Positions 23,301 to 30,898 of a stretch of DNA of 64,000 nt are shown piece by piece. Origin of the DNA: Pomacea canaliculata. Its lineage: Eukaryota > Mollusca > Gastropoda > Architaenioglossa > Ampullariidae. Made by a program: the position numbers and the translations under genes. The stretch lies in contig NC_037592.1 of assembly GCF_003073045.1 (NCBI RefSeq), positions 965,371-1,029,370 on the forward strand, read 5' to 3'. Positions within the stretch are counted from its first letter, which is position 1. Every line of letters starts with the position of its first letter. The notes below the pieces were generated by a model. The model was not told the DNA's origin. It worked only from the letters and a program-made list of their open reading frames with translations, and did no database searches.

Positions 23301-26300
23301 CTGTTGTTAGTTTATTCTACTTTTGATGCAGTAGATCACACCAATGGATGTGCATGGTGGTAGCATCAAACACAAATTCTCCACTTTTCTTTCATTTGTG
23401 TTTAGATTTGATACTGTTGAGTTAGGCCTCAAAACTTTATGAATACTTGTCATAATCTAACACACTTTTTCACTCACTCTTTCTCATCTTTGTCTATTCT
23501 CTTCGTTCAGGTTGGCAATTGTGTCCCCCATTTACTGTTGCTTGCATTTCTTTGTTGTAGCCATTCATGCACGATACATTGACCTCTGAGACAATAAAAA
23601 TTCACTTGGGGAAATGTACTTTACAAATTGAATTGTCTACACAGAGAGAAACAGCAACCCCCATCTCTTGTAACCAACAAACATCCGCATGGTGCCAATG
23701 TGTCTTCAGTCACTCATCCACATGCAGGTCAGCCTCGCATCCAAAGCACCAGCAGGTTAAATCCTGCACCAGGTAAGACAGCGACTATAGATACTTGCAG
23801 CATGAAGACAATTAAAGTCTCAGTCATTTGGTAGACAGACTAAGCCAATCAATCAGTCTAACCTGTATAACCTCTGCATTAATAAATCCTTCTTTCCCAC
23901 ATACCTTAAATAAGCAAGTTATCCCTATACACAAATAAGGGGATAAGCACCTACAGGAGCACCTTATAAGGTATGGACTTCTCCCCACAAACCAATCCTG
24001 CTTTAGGCCCCATCACTCTTGGCATACTGCATTTACATCAATGGTGGAACAATGGCTAAATAACATTAATGACAATAATTTTTCTGCTGCCTTAATTGCT
24101 GACTTTGCCAAAGCCTTTGATATAATAGATCATAATCTGCTTATCAGAAAACTAAAATTATATAAACTAAGTATTGGCAGCACCAAACTCCTTACTTCCT
24201 TTCTCGATAATAGAACTCAGAGAGTTGCTGTAAGTTAAATTTGGTGTTCCTTAAGGTTCAATATTAAGAACCTCTTCTATTCTCCATATGCATAAACGAT
24301 GGTCCCTTTCATGCACCTATCCCAATCATATAAAATGTTTGCAGATGACACAACAATACAGTCACACCACCAACAGATTGAGCACTTGCTTCCCTCCTAC
24401 AGCTGAGCACCTAGATAAGAGTTTGGACAGGTTTGGACAGAATCAAACCAGAAAACTGAAGTCATATGCTTCTAACAACTACACAGAAAAGATAAAACCT
24501 AGCCACCCCATTTGCGAGTATCCGTATTGGTACTCAATCAATAATAGAAGTACAGTTCCACAAACTCATGGGTGTTACCATTGACAGTAACTTCTTGTGG
24601 TCCCAACATATCTCAGCCACAAGCAACATCATCTGCAAGAAAGTCTTCCAGCTGTCAAGAATTAAACATTTCCTAGACCCTCACACAAGAAAACTCGTCT
24701 ATACCACTCATATCCAGACAATCATTGACTACGCCTGCACCCTCTGGGACTCCGCTAGTAGAGCTTCAATGAAACCTCTAGCAAGTGTTCAGAGGCGAAC
24801 AATCAAAGCCGTTCTGCTAAAACCGAAAATAGACCCAAATGACTTCACCTCTCTGGGTGTCTGAAAAACAGACTTTAATTTAATAAATGCATTTTCATGT
24901 ACAAAATACTGACAGTTGAACTGTCCCCCAGACTCTCTGTGCTATTCTCATCCAATTACACTCGAACTACTCCAAAACTGAATATTGCCATTCCTAGAAT
25001 AGACCTTTTTAAAGCTAGTCTGAAATAGTCAGGGACTGTGCTATGGAACACCCTCCCTCTCCATCTTATGCACTTAAACTCTGATGCCATTTACCAAAAT
25101 ACATGCAAGAAAATTAGATGAGGCCTCTAGAGATACCTCCTAACTTTAGTATCCTTGTAAATATATGTTTTTCTTAACCACCACTTTTGTACATATTCAC
25201 CTTCCACTCTCCTTTGATACCTCATCTTATGTTTACTACAAATTATTCTTATAGTACTTGATTATTTTAATTACTTAGTTTATTCTTTTCTCATAAAGGG
25301 CAATGGCTAATTGGAAAAAAAGCATTTCTTGCTTATTTTACCTCTCGTTAATAAAGAATCGTCATTGTCATTGTCTGATTGATTAAAAAATGGCTTGTGA
25401 TAGTTAAAAAGGTACAGGAGTACTGAATGTAGTAATTATATGTCAATTAAAGATACAAGGATACTGGATGCAGCCATTACACAGAATTAGAGCTGCAGCT
25501 GTGTTTAGGCTTTGTTGAATAGTTTAATAGCTTGATGACAAAGCAAACCCTTTCGATTTCTGCCACACAAAACTGTTTGTAGTTAAATTGAATAGAAGGT
25601 TGTCTTGTTCTGCATTCACTATCATATTGCCCTTCAGTGTTTCCAGATAGTCTAGACAGGGCCAGAAACCTGCATAGTCCTTTGAATGGTTCTAGGTGGC
25701 TGTTATTATCTTTACAAATAGAGATGAATTGGTTGATTGACTGTTAAAGCATTTCTGAAGTTTTGCCTCCCAGAAAATTACTAGTAGATTAACATTTTCA
25801 TGCTTACATGTTCAGGACAGCCATACACTGGGGGCTTAGTACCAAAACTGGCAGCGCCTCCACCAGAAAGTATGTGTCTGGAGTGAGCAGTGCACACCCT
25901 AGCAAGAACAGACCTTTCAGTGTCAAAATAGTAAGAAGCCAACTCTTTTTTTCTCAATCACATGTCAGTAGCCCACACTCTGTAGTGCGCACAACCCATA
26001 TTATGAGCTGTTAGCCTTGAACAGCATACCATAACAGCACAGAAAGCCTACAAGAAAGGCCACACTCTGTCTTAAACACAGAAAGAAATATATCTGCAGT
26101 TTTATCTTAGTTCCTTCTACAAAAATAATTTTTAAAAATATAATGGTTATATTTTAGTTTTATTATACTTTTGCTGTAAGGTTGACAATGTAGCACATAC
26201 AGTGCTCATGTAGATTAGAAAGATCTGGTCAAAAGGGAAGAGATTGTGTGCAAGAAACCTTCAGGGATCCCACGACTATCGATAGTCTGAACAGAGGGAA

Positions 26301-29090
26301 AGGGTGGCAGGCTTGAAGGAAAGAATAAATAAACTGAACCCCAATGTATCACAGAGATCAGCGACACCTGCTGACACAGGAAATGGTCAATCATGTTTTT
26401 AACAAATTTGATGCATCTCTTGCCCATTTTCCAAAATGTCACCAATCATTGCATTCAAGACATCAGGTGATGTCATTGGTCACCAGGCACAGAGAATGCT
26501 GGACACCCTAGCACCAGCAAGCTTTCAAGCAGAATTAACTAACAAATAAGCATAACACTATGTGTAGAAAATGCAACATCTTTATGTTTTTTTAATTTTC
26601 TGCACCTTTTTTTCCTTTGAATGATCATTACTGCCAATGTGTTTTGAGTTCTTTGTTGGCAGCAAATCTTTGGTGTCTATCATTTGCATAAATGAATGCA
26701 TGTGTGTATGTGTGTGTATATGCAAGAGAAAAAAAGTTTCTTACCTGTACTTTGAATTTCTTGCAAGGAAAACATATAAAAAACAAAAAAATAGCTAGAC
26801 TTAACAAATTAATAAGCTTTAGGATCTGAACAGTTTGAATCCTTGTATCCGACCTATTAAAGGCAAAACTACGTATCCGACCTATTAAAGATTTAAAAAA
26901 GAATAGTAACGTTCACATATGCATAGCATCGCTAACACACACAGAGTGCTTTAACAAATTACTGGTTTTTGATGGGTGGTCCCTAAAGTTGTTGATTCAG
27001 CATTCACTAAGAACATTTACACACCATGTATGTCTTGCTTGCAGAAAGAAAACTTCCTCAGCTATCTCCTTACTGACACTTCCCTGCAGTGAACATGTCT
27101 GCTCTCTCCCATGTCAACCAGGTCAGGGCATGTTGGTGTCATCAGAGGCTCTGATACTTGCCACCCATGTTCAACTCCACTAGCAGCGCTTTACTTTACT
27201 CCAAACATCTTATCAGTTCTGAGTTGGACAGAAAAGTGAAACATATTTGAGATGAAAGGCGCAAGTTATTTTGCACCATACAGTGACACATGCATGAACC
27301 ACTACATTGTCACCAGGTTGCTGCTGCTTAGGGCTGGCTTGATGCTTATACTAACCCTTACGATTTGTGCACAGAATGTGGTGACTTCTTCTGTCAGATG
27401 TAGAGATGATAATTTAGAGGATACTTTTTCTTTCCTGAAAATAATAATTTTTTTGTAGAATTTTGCCAGATGATGTATGGAGATGACCCTACTTGTTTGC
27501 TTTGTCCATAGCTGGGTGAGGAAAACATTTTATTCTGCCATGCTGGAAACAGTTGAGGAGGGAAGTGCAGAGATGGGGACTGTCGTCATTTTGATGCTGC
27601 TTATTATTATTCGACTTTAGCTAGTAGAGAGCTTGCAGCTTGAATTAATGGACAAGTAGCATGGTACCCACATGTTATCAGCCATGTATGTGATGTGGAA
27701 TGGTGAAGGAAAAAATGTTTCTACAAAAATGGTACATGCATTTGACTATGTAAGAACTAGTTCCTACCAGAAATCAAATCACATCCACTAGCTGTGAATA
27801 CATTTGCTGAACGTAATGCATGCTGACATGAATCACTAGGAGTGTATTCACTTCCATCAAATAGTATAGACATTGTACAGTAAATAAAGCAGGATTTGTA
27901 TTCAAAGGTCATTACAAGATACTTTTCCCCCTCAAATTGAAATGAATAGTGTGCCTTCCATTTTTAAGCACAAAGCTAAAAACATCATCCTGCACCAAAA
28001 GAGCTGAGAATCATGACACTGTGAAGGGACCTGAATGTGTCTGCATTGCCAAGGTTCCAGCCAAAGGAAGATCTAGAATATTGGTTAATTTCGCATGTCT
28101 GTAGACATGTGTGATCTAGGACCTTGTTAGACATATTTTTGTGTCCTCAGAATTACTCAGGAAATAGTATCTTGCACTGAACCCAGTCCACTTACTGGTA
28201 AAACATTGCAATGTGTTAGATCTTCAGGGAACGAAGTAGAGAAATTATTTTTAGAACTGCTTTTTTTGCATGATGCCTTCATTCAAACAAGGTGCTTTGG
28301 TGACCAATGACGATCACAAAATGTTTTTATCGTCCAATGATGATCACAAAATGTTTAATTGTTAGACAAAGAAAAGAGTAGGTACCACAACAGCACCAGT
28401 ATGTTGGGATAGTGGTCAGTCAGGCACCTACAAACTCTCTCAGTGACACTGAACGGAGAAATATTCATTGTATTAGGTAAATATGAAAAATATAAAACAG
28501 TGAAAGAAACACATCCATTGGCAATATTCCTAACACAAGATTTCTTGCTGAGGAGACTTTGCTTTTTAGCAACTTTGCGGGTGGATTTGCTTATGACTCA
28601 GAGGGCTGATACTCTGGAGAACTCTGCTCTTATATTTACAGATGCCAGAATGAACATACAGTGAGCTTTTTGTTGATCAAATGTACAGCAAGCTCATGCC
28701 ATTGATCTTATCATGTATTAGTTTCAGAATTCTATGAAGAGATTGATAGCCCAGAAATAAGCAACTGGAATGTATCTGAGAAAGTAGAGCTCTAAAATCA
28801 TGCACACTTGAAGGACTTGCTAGTTTTATTTGTATAACTTGACAAAACACACATATATTAGCATGTGCTTATCGTATACAGCAATGAAACACATATATTA
28901 TCATGTGCCCATCATATAAAGTAATGAAATTGATTGATAGTGTGACATTGAGTCCTTTGTTCGTTGACTTGCATTGTAGGCAGGGCCAAGCCATCAAGGG
29001 CCACCCACCCCTTTTCTATCCCCTCTTCAGCAGGAGTTTCACCAGATTGTCAGCTCACGAGGCTCAGCACTAGTTGGCTTCTCAGCTTAG
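7876..29090 (+). CDS. Cytoplasmic intermediate-filament protein, lamin-like, multi-exon gene
   Basis: About sixteen exons encode an invertebrate (protostome-type) intermediate filament subunit. Visible in order are a Ser/Thr-rich head; coil 1A beginning EKEELQRLNERFASYVQRVR; a continuous coiled-coil rod over six exons totalling about 358 codons, which matches the lamin-type rod with the longer coil 1B; the rod end LLEEEEKRLKI; a Pro/Asn/Ser-rich linker with four 9-residue repeats; a lamin tail domain (GDIKISEV...LYNDG..., EAEIGGYMIQQ..., HSPP..FVWNEQQKWGTG); and an acidic then Pro-rich tail. No nuclear localisation signal follows the rod and no CaaX box is visible, so it is called cytoplasmic rather than a nuclear lamin. 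Splice phases agree from the rod to about 23.8 kb, except for a frame break inside the tail exon (14600-14718). The N-terminal start and the final exons remain uncertain. Confidence 0.92.
8345..9575 (-). mobile_element. Degraded non-LTR retrotransposon, RT region
   Basis: On the minus strand, fragments of one reverse-transcriptase ORF appear in order: TTGVQQICFLSPVLLNIFLE (the RT block G-V-R-Q-G-C-x-L-S-P) within 8920-9105; MEITTVRSKVMVV...CKYFGATLSKD (the thumb-proximal K-Y-L-G motif) within 8663-8848; and LRKLFQISYRKHKTNEFVQS in 8363-8569. Stops and frameshifts separate them, so the copy is dead. It sits antisense in the first visible IF intron. The clade cannot be assigned firmly by eye. 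Confidence 0.85.
9579..9838 (+). repeat. tRNA-derived SINE, family A (longest copy)
   Basis: Begins GCGGTCCGGTGGCGCAACGG, with a box-A-like TGGCGCAACGGTTAGCGC. A box-B-like GAGTTCATTTCTC and the family tail GTGGCATCTGTTTACAGGGC follow. It matches 48708-48900 almost throughout, apart from a short duplication of TTAGCGC here. It is a non-autonomous Pol III-type retroelement, not a functional tRNA gene, because no cloverleaf is complete. Confidence 0.85.
10402..10491 (+). CDS. IF exon: coil 1B, first part
   Basis: Ninety bases, too short to stand out as an ORF, flanked by GATAG| and |GTAAGA. It encodes KEQESLQKDKAALQ... with heptad-compatible spacing, ending DAQDR. Phase 2 in and phase 2 out fit both neighbours. 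The residues continue coil 1B after LRR of the head exon. Confidence 0.88.
10944..11132 (+). CDS. IF exon: coil 1B, second part
   Basis: Begins after TTCAATCAG and encodes LTVEIERNRKLIDEI... through REAETWRRR, ending AG|GTCAGT in phase 2. It is an uninterrupted charged heptad pattern without proline until a short S-T-R-P segment, typical of lamin-type coil 1B. Confidence 0.92.
11575..11854 (+). CDS. IF exon: end of coil 1B, linker L12, start of coil 2
   Basis: Starts after GAACAG with YEHEIILNREAESKI. It contains the SLTDISVPDLLKQV segment, which breaks the heptads as linker L12 does, then the start of coil 2 (AEAELKRFQNESEEEYKRN). The donor is AAT|GTGAGT and the exit is phase 0. Confidence 0.92.
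11930..12312 (+). mobile_element. Non-LTR retrotransposon fragment with RNase H region
   Basis: An open stretch in the IF intron contains VVFIWMPSHVGIRNNVRVDQ and then AAKA. This is the conserved retroelement RNase H block (W-I/V-P-S-H-V-G-I-x-G-N-E-x-A-D-x-A-A-K-x). It is followed after a break by LRHTYTTHSCLLKSKS, matching the L-R-x-G-H-x-x-x-T-H-S-x-L-L region. The invariant acidic residue of G-N-E is changed (N-N-V), so the copy is not active. An RNase H places it among I/Jockey-type elements. Confidence 0.82.
12774..12899 (+). CDS. IF exon: coil 2, middle
   Basis: Exactly 42 codons between TTTGTCAG| and CAG|GTGAGT, phase 0 at both ends. It encodes LTVLKTQIDSNSATIEHLET... to LEGQ, continuous coiled coil. 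Confidence 0.92.
13414..13634 (+). CDS. IF exon: coil 2B end and helix-termination motif
   Basis: Encodes VASLQHQKQTLENILATERC... and ends in FKALLEEEEKR, the equivalent of the conserved rod-end consensus (TYRKLLEGEE) of intermediate filaments. The donor CG|GTAAGA splits the Arg codon in phase 2. Confidence 0.94.
14228..14718 (+). CDS. IF exon: tail linker with 9-residue repeats (internal frame break)
   Basis: Continues the rod end with LKIPLAF, resembling the lamin sequence after EEER, and then a Pro/Asn/Ser/Thr-rich linker. Four tandem 27-bp units (14319-14426) encode NNANLPSLG-like repeats. The 3' part reads sensibly only in another frame (GMFGSMFNKYPDDDVL, FGYGTTQPGIN), and only that frame joins in phase 2 to the next exon. 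The first frame would hit a stop in the next exon. The switch lies between the TGA at 14597-14599, in the downstream frame, and the donor AA|GTGAGT. An indel or a missed mini-intron are the options. Confidence 0.8.
15385..15945 (+). mobile_element. Non-LTR retrotransposon RT fragment (L2/CR1-like)
   Basis: Encodes PISESELRTIILQLKPTICP, DPVPNPLL-like, SLSSGIFPSIFQTALVKPLF, NHCPVSNLPFLSKILQKK and, after a frameshift, TALLKVTNNIF..GDISFLMILDLSAA. These are the N-terminal RT blocks typical of CR1/L2-type elements (L-K-P-x-x-x-x-x-D-P-x-P and Y-R-P-V-S-N-L-P-F-L-S-K). The catalytic block is truncated. Located in an IF intron, sense orientation. Confidence 0.88.
15995..16520. mobile_element. Probable TIR-type DNA element (non-autonomous)
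   Basis: Left end CAGGGCTTCTGCTAA and right end TAAGCAGAAGCCCTG are inverted repeats of about 14 bp. Palindromic GGGGTCCCAGGGACCCC-like blocks lie just inside both ends. No transposase ORF is visible, and a clean target-site duplication was not found, so the superfamily is undetermined. Confidence 0.6.
16992..17083 (+). CDS. IF exon: tail linker
   Basis: Between GTCAACAG| and G|GTATGA, encoding YVYESSPSLNRLEAEPSLHN...KSAPG. It enters with one base (phase 2) and leaves in phase 1, consistent with both neighbours. Confidence 0.82.
17359..17527 (+). CDS. IF exon: tail linker before the LTD
   Basis: After CTTGTCAG it encodes GRKHNLNLVSTSLGQGHDYF...YNDYRVSTT and leaves through AG|GTTGGT in phase 2. 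It is polar and acidic with a Ser/Pro/Thr-rich end, with no coiled coil. Confidence 0.82.
17775..18185. repeat. Composite dispersed repeat, including family B (minus) at its right end
   Basis: The right part (about 18075-18185) is an inverted copy of family B: its minus strand contains TGTTACTCCTCGAGGAGCATAGGG, GCCTCGCCAGTGGACCCAG and GGGTAGCCCCCTTAA. The left part has coding-like remnants (KPNRSVREEARLKCC) that suggest the 5' region of a retroelement. No intact ORF remains. Confidence 0.65.
18812..18957. repeat. 25-bp minisatellite, six units
   Basis: CTTGTACAG cores start at 18812, 18837, about 18862 (degenerate), 18887, 18912 and 18938, a near-exact 25-bp period with CTCACTGGTACTTCA-like spacers. 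It lies in the IF intron between the tail linker and the LTD exons. Confidence 0.93.
19581..19656 (+). CDS. IF exon: lamin tail domain, first strand
   Basis: A 76-base exon encoding ATGDIKISEVCPDGTYISLY and then NDGVE, the opening beta strands of an LTD (consensus G-x-V/I-x-I-x-E-x...G-x-F/Y-V/I-x-L). Acceptor TTTCTAACAG, donor GAG|GTAGGT. Confidence 0.93.
19942..20172 (+). CDS. IF exon: lamin tail domain, core
   Basis: Exactly 77 codons. It encodes EAEIGGYMIQQNVGG, YRFPPRTKFTPYSTITVHA and HSPPTSFVWNEQQKWGTG, matching the LTD signature of a G-G-W/Y turn, F/P-x(n)-L/F-x-P, T-V-x-A and W-G-x-G. The donor CAG|GTTAGT is immediately followed by a dispersed repeat (see findings). Confidence 0.95.
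20173..20340 (+). repeat. Dispersed repeat family B, abutting an IF splice donor
   Basis: Starts with GTTAGTTTAGTTAGTTTATT, then CCTTGTTACTCCTTTTAGGAGCATAGGACC, CACCAGCAGACCCGGTTTTGGGCAGCCCCCTTCAGTTGGGCC. Related copies lie at about 18075-18185 (-), 48225-48322 (-), 60449-60616 (+) and a fragment near 30247-30285. The element begins exactly at the end of the LTD core exon. Confidence 0.85.
20640..21195. repeat. Inverted pair of a short dispersed repeat
   Basis: The arm near 20640-20765 (minus) and the arm near 21060-21190 (plus) share CAAGTTGACTTTTCAGTCTT, GATGAAATGGA and GGGCAATATGACT-like blocks. They form an imperfect inverted repeat with a spacer of about 300 bp in an IF intron. Confidence 0.7.
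21245..21345 (+). repeat. SINE family A, 5'-truncated copy
   Basis: Contains the family tail CGTGGCATCTGTTTACAGGGCTGGCTG and a C/A-rich end, but no box A or B. It is a truncated fragment. Confidence 0.7.
22047..22134 (+). CDS. IF exon: end of the lamin tail domain
   Basis: After GCTTGCAG it encodes AIAWTTAAHRFNRDSFQELP..., the last LTD strand followed by a polar tail. The donor is G|GTGAGA, phase 1. Confidence 0.85.
22561..22672 (+). CDS. IF exon: acidic tail segment
   Basis: After TTCTACCTAG it encodes TSDSDRCGDGEDDENASLTE... and ends CLRR, split CG|GTGAGC in phase 2. Acidic and Cys-containing, with no recognised motif. Confidence 0.78.
23645..23772 (+). CDS. IF exon: basic/Pro-rich tail segment
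   Basis: After GTCTACACAG it encodes EKQQPPSLVTNKHPHG... to STSRLNPAPG and ends G|GTAAGA in phase 1. The phase fits the previous exon. His/Pro/Ser-rich and unstructured in appearance. Confidence 0.72.
23879..25372 (+). mobile_element. Non-LTR retrotransposon, RT region to 3' end
   Basis: Sequential RT blocks are visible despite stops: YGLLPTNQS-F-R-P-H-H-S; FSAALIADFAKAFDIIDHNL (the palm block A aspartate region); FGVPQGSIL-like (Y-x-D-D region as KMFADDTT-like, frameshifted); and MGVTIDSNFLWSQHI...KVFQLSRIK...YACTLWDSASRASMKPL (the thumb/C-terminal region). It ends with ATAAAG and a short repeated ATTGTC tail near 25358-25372, the usual 3' terminus of 5'-truncated Jockey-superfamily elements. 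It lies sense in the IF intron and is not functional. Confidence 0.88.
25816..25869 (+). CDS. IF exon candidate: short Pro-rich tail exon
   Basis: After ACATGTTCAG, in the phase set by the previous exon, it encodes GQPYTGGLVPKLAAPPPE and can leave at GAAA|GTATGT. A second donor (GA|GTGAGC near 25888) lies just before an in-frame TGA. A different frame stays open to 25929 (STRKYVSGVSSAHPSKNRPF) but does not fit the phase. The exon and its 3' end are therefore uncertain. Confidence 0.4.
26470..26550 (+). other. Weak alternative terminal exon candidate of the IF gene
   Basis: After AAGACATCAG, the phase left by the 25.8 kb exon reads SDVIGHQAQRMLDTLAPASF, then QAELTNK and a TAA. There is no donor inside, so it could only be a terminal exon. 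The acceptor is mediocre, with a weak pyrimidine tract, and there is no family match. Confidence 0.2.
26551..28979. other. IF intronic sequence, no feature recognised
   Basis: AT-rich. A short imperfect repeat AATGATGATCACAAAATGTTT occurs twice near 28305-28355. No exon with good splice sites and compatible phase was found, although one may be hidden here (see the terminal exon). Confidence 0.4.
28980..29090 (+). CDS. IF terminal exon candidate
   Basis: After GCATTGTAG, one frame reads AGPSHQGPPTPFLSPLQQEF and then HQIVSSRGSALVGFSA and TAG. This resembles a real C-terminus: Ser/Gly-rich, with no CaaX. Entering in that frame requires phase 0, which does not match the phase-1 exit of the short exon at 25.8 kb. 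Either an unseen exon or another donor lies between, or one of the two alternative frames here, which also end soon, is used. Confidence 0.5.
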   Translation, partial: AGPSHQGPPTPFLSPLQQEFHQIVSSRGSALVGFSA

Positions 29091-29142
29091 GTGTGTGTTG
29101 TGTCTCTTTGATTATGTCATTCCCCTTACGTCATGTTTAATG

Positions 29143-29275
29143 AATTTTCATGACTTATGTGTAGTGGGCACCTGGGCTCCAGGACAGTTTTAACACACAT
29201 TGTTAAATGTCTTTTCATTACATATGTGTAGTGGGCACCTAAGCTCCGGGACAGTTTAACAAGCATTGTTAAATG
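29143..29275. repeat. Two-copy tandem repeat in the IF 3' UTR, about 65 bp
   Basis: TTTTCATGACTTATGTGTAG... and TTTTCATTACATATGTGTAG... each continue into GTGGGCACC..GCTCC.GGACAGTTT and ATTGTTAAATG. The two units are adjacent. Confidence 0.85.
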
Positions 29276-29414
29276 ACAAGGTAACTGTATCGTGAAATGG
29301 TGTGAAATGAAGGATATTTTAGTTCATATTGTTGTGGGATATGCAGTTTAAGTGGGGCTAAGTGCATGATAATTCATTTTTATTGTGTGGTGTGCATTTA
29401 AAGCATTTGTTAAA

Positions 29415-29420
29415 AATAAA
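29415..29420 (+). promoter_or_regulatory. Poly(A) signal AATAAA for the IF gene
   Basis: Canonical AATAAA about 325 bp after the TAG of the terminal exon candidate, within AT-rich DNA with downstream T-rich sequence near 29455. Confidence 0.6.
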
Positions 29421-30755
29421 AGTTTAACGATTACTTACTCTTAATTTTATTTTACTTTTTTTGTGCCAATCATTAAGCATTAAAAACTATTTTGTCTAAA
29501 TAATTTAAATGATTTGGATGATTCATTTGTAGTGTTAAAAGAATTAATTAAAAAAGTTCTAGCAAAGAAACTTGTTACATTACATGGTTTGTCTTGAAGT
29601 TAAAAGGGACAACAGAAACATTATCTTTTTTGTGGAGGTAGAATTATGTAATCTTTCAACATGAATTGCTCTATATTCATTTAAGTTAAAATGTGCATGG
29701 TCTTATCATTGTGGATATGTTAGATGATATTCAATGATACAAATGTTCAGTGGCATAGGAAGATACTTGGCTTTTGGGGGCAAACTTCTTGCTGACAGTA
29801 TAAATGATGTTTACATTCTTCCCTTCCCTGTATCTTTTTTGAGGGGTGGCCACCCCCCTACCTGTTCCTATATGCCACTGATGTCATATCTGAGTTATTT
29901 GTTACTATGTTTCAATTATATTGTTACTGATGTCTATGTCTAGATATTACCTAATTTTAAGAAATACTAAGTACTAGTTGGCTGTCATTTATAGTAACAG
30001 ATGTTGCAAATATTATTAATAAAATAATATTACTGTTAAAAGTGTAACAAGGATTATTACTTTTTTTTAAATTACAAATATAGTTGTTTCAGATTTTATA
30101 GTCATGGGAGACCTATGCTTTTGTGATAAAGAGATGAAAAGGTTATGCGTGGCCTTGGCTTCTGCAATGTTACAAAGATGACAAGGTCAATTGTGACCTA
30201 GGCTTCTGCAATTTATTACATAGATTACAGTCATATGTGATCTTCTTGTTCTTAATCACCCCCAGTGGAGCATAGGGCCGCATATATCTATATATCTAGG
30301 CTTCTATGAAGTATACAGAGATGAAAAGGGCCACTCAATTGCTTGTTAACAGGATAAAATGGGTCCCATAAGCTAGAGGCTGTATGGGCAATGAATGTCA
30401 CTGTCTCGATCAGGTACGTCAGCAGGAAGCTAGAGGCCGTACCGGCAATGAATGTCACTTTCTCAGGCATGGCCCCAGAAATTGGAGCTATACCCTTGCC
30501 CTCAGCCATATTGACCTTTACCCATTCCTTCATTTTCTGGTAGGATAAGGACAAGGGGAGATCACCTTCTGCTCTGCAGTTGTTTACACTAACCACTAGG
30601 CAATATTGCCTTCCTTGTAAAGATGTTGCCCATTCGGAACTCCTTGTTTTTCCTTTAGTTTTGATTTAGTGATTTGGTGACCAATTATTTGATCTATTCT
30701 GTACTTTTATGTGGGTGACAAATATTTTATCTGTTCTTCATTTTCCTTTGAGCAG

Positions 30756-30898
30756 GACAGACTGGGCGAGGTCTCGGAGGCACCCAGTCCCTTTATGAAG
30801 CCTCAGAAGCGGCTTGAGACTGGGATTCAACAGCTACAGTCACAACATCACATAGACTTCCTTCCTCCCATGCCCCGCCCTCCCCTCTTTTCTACTTG
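30756..30898 (+). other. Splice-bounded candidate exon (unassigned)
   Basis: Flanked by a strong acceptor (TTTTCCTTTGAGCAG) and a donor (TTG|GTGAGC). One frame is fully open and encodes EAPSPFMKPQKRLETG and QQLQSQHHIDFLPPMPRPPL. In the frame fitting a phase-1 predecessor it reads GQTGRGLGGTQSLYEASEAA and then stops. It lies 1.3 kb past the IF poly(A) signal, so it could be an alternative IF tail exon, part of another transcript, or fortuitous. I recognise no domain. Confidence 0.3.

Noticed and set aside
25870..25929. Extended 25.8 kb exon in the frame TAIHWGLSTKTGSASTRKYV
   Set aside because: It ends at a good donor (ATA|GTAAGA) and looks tail-like, but it needs phase-2 entry whereas the preceding exon leaves in phase 1.
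7876..29090. Nuclear lamin rather than cytoplasmic IF
   Set aside because: The rod length and LTD fit both, but no NLS follows the rod and no CaaX terminus is visible in any candidate last exon. The final exons are uncertain, so a lamin is unlikely rather than excluded.
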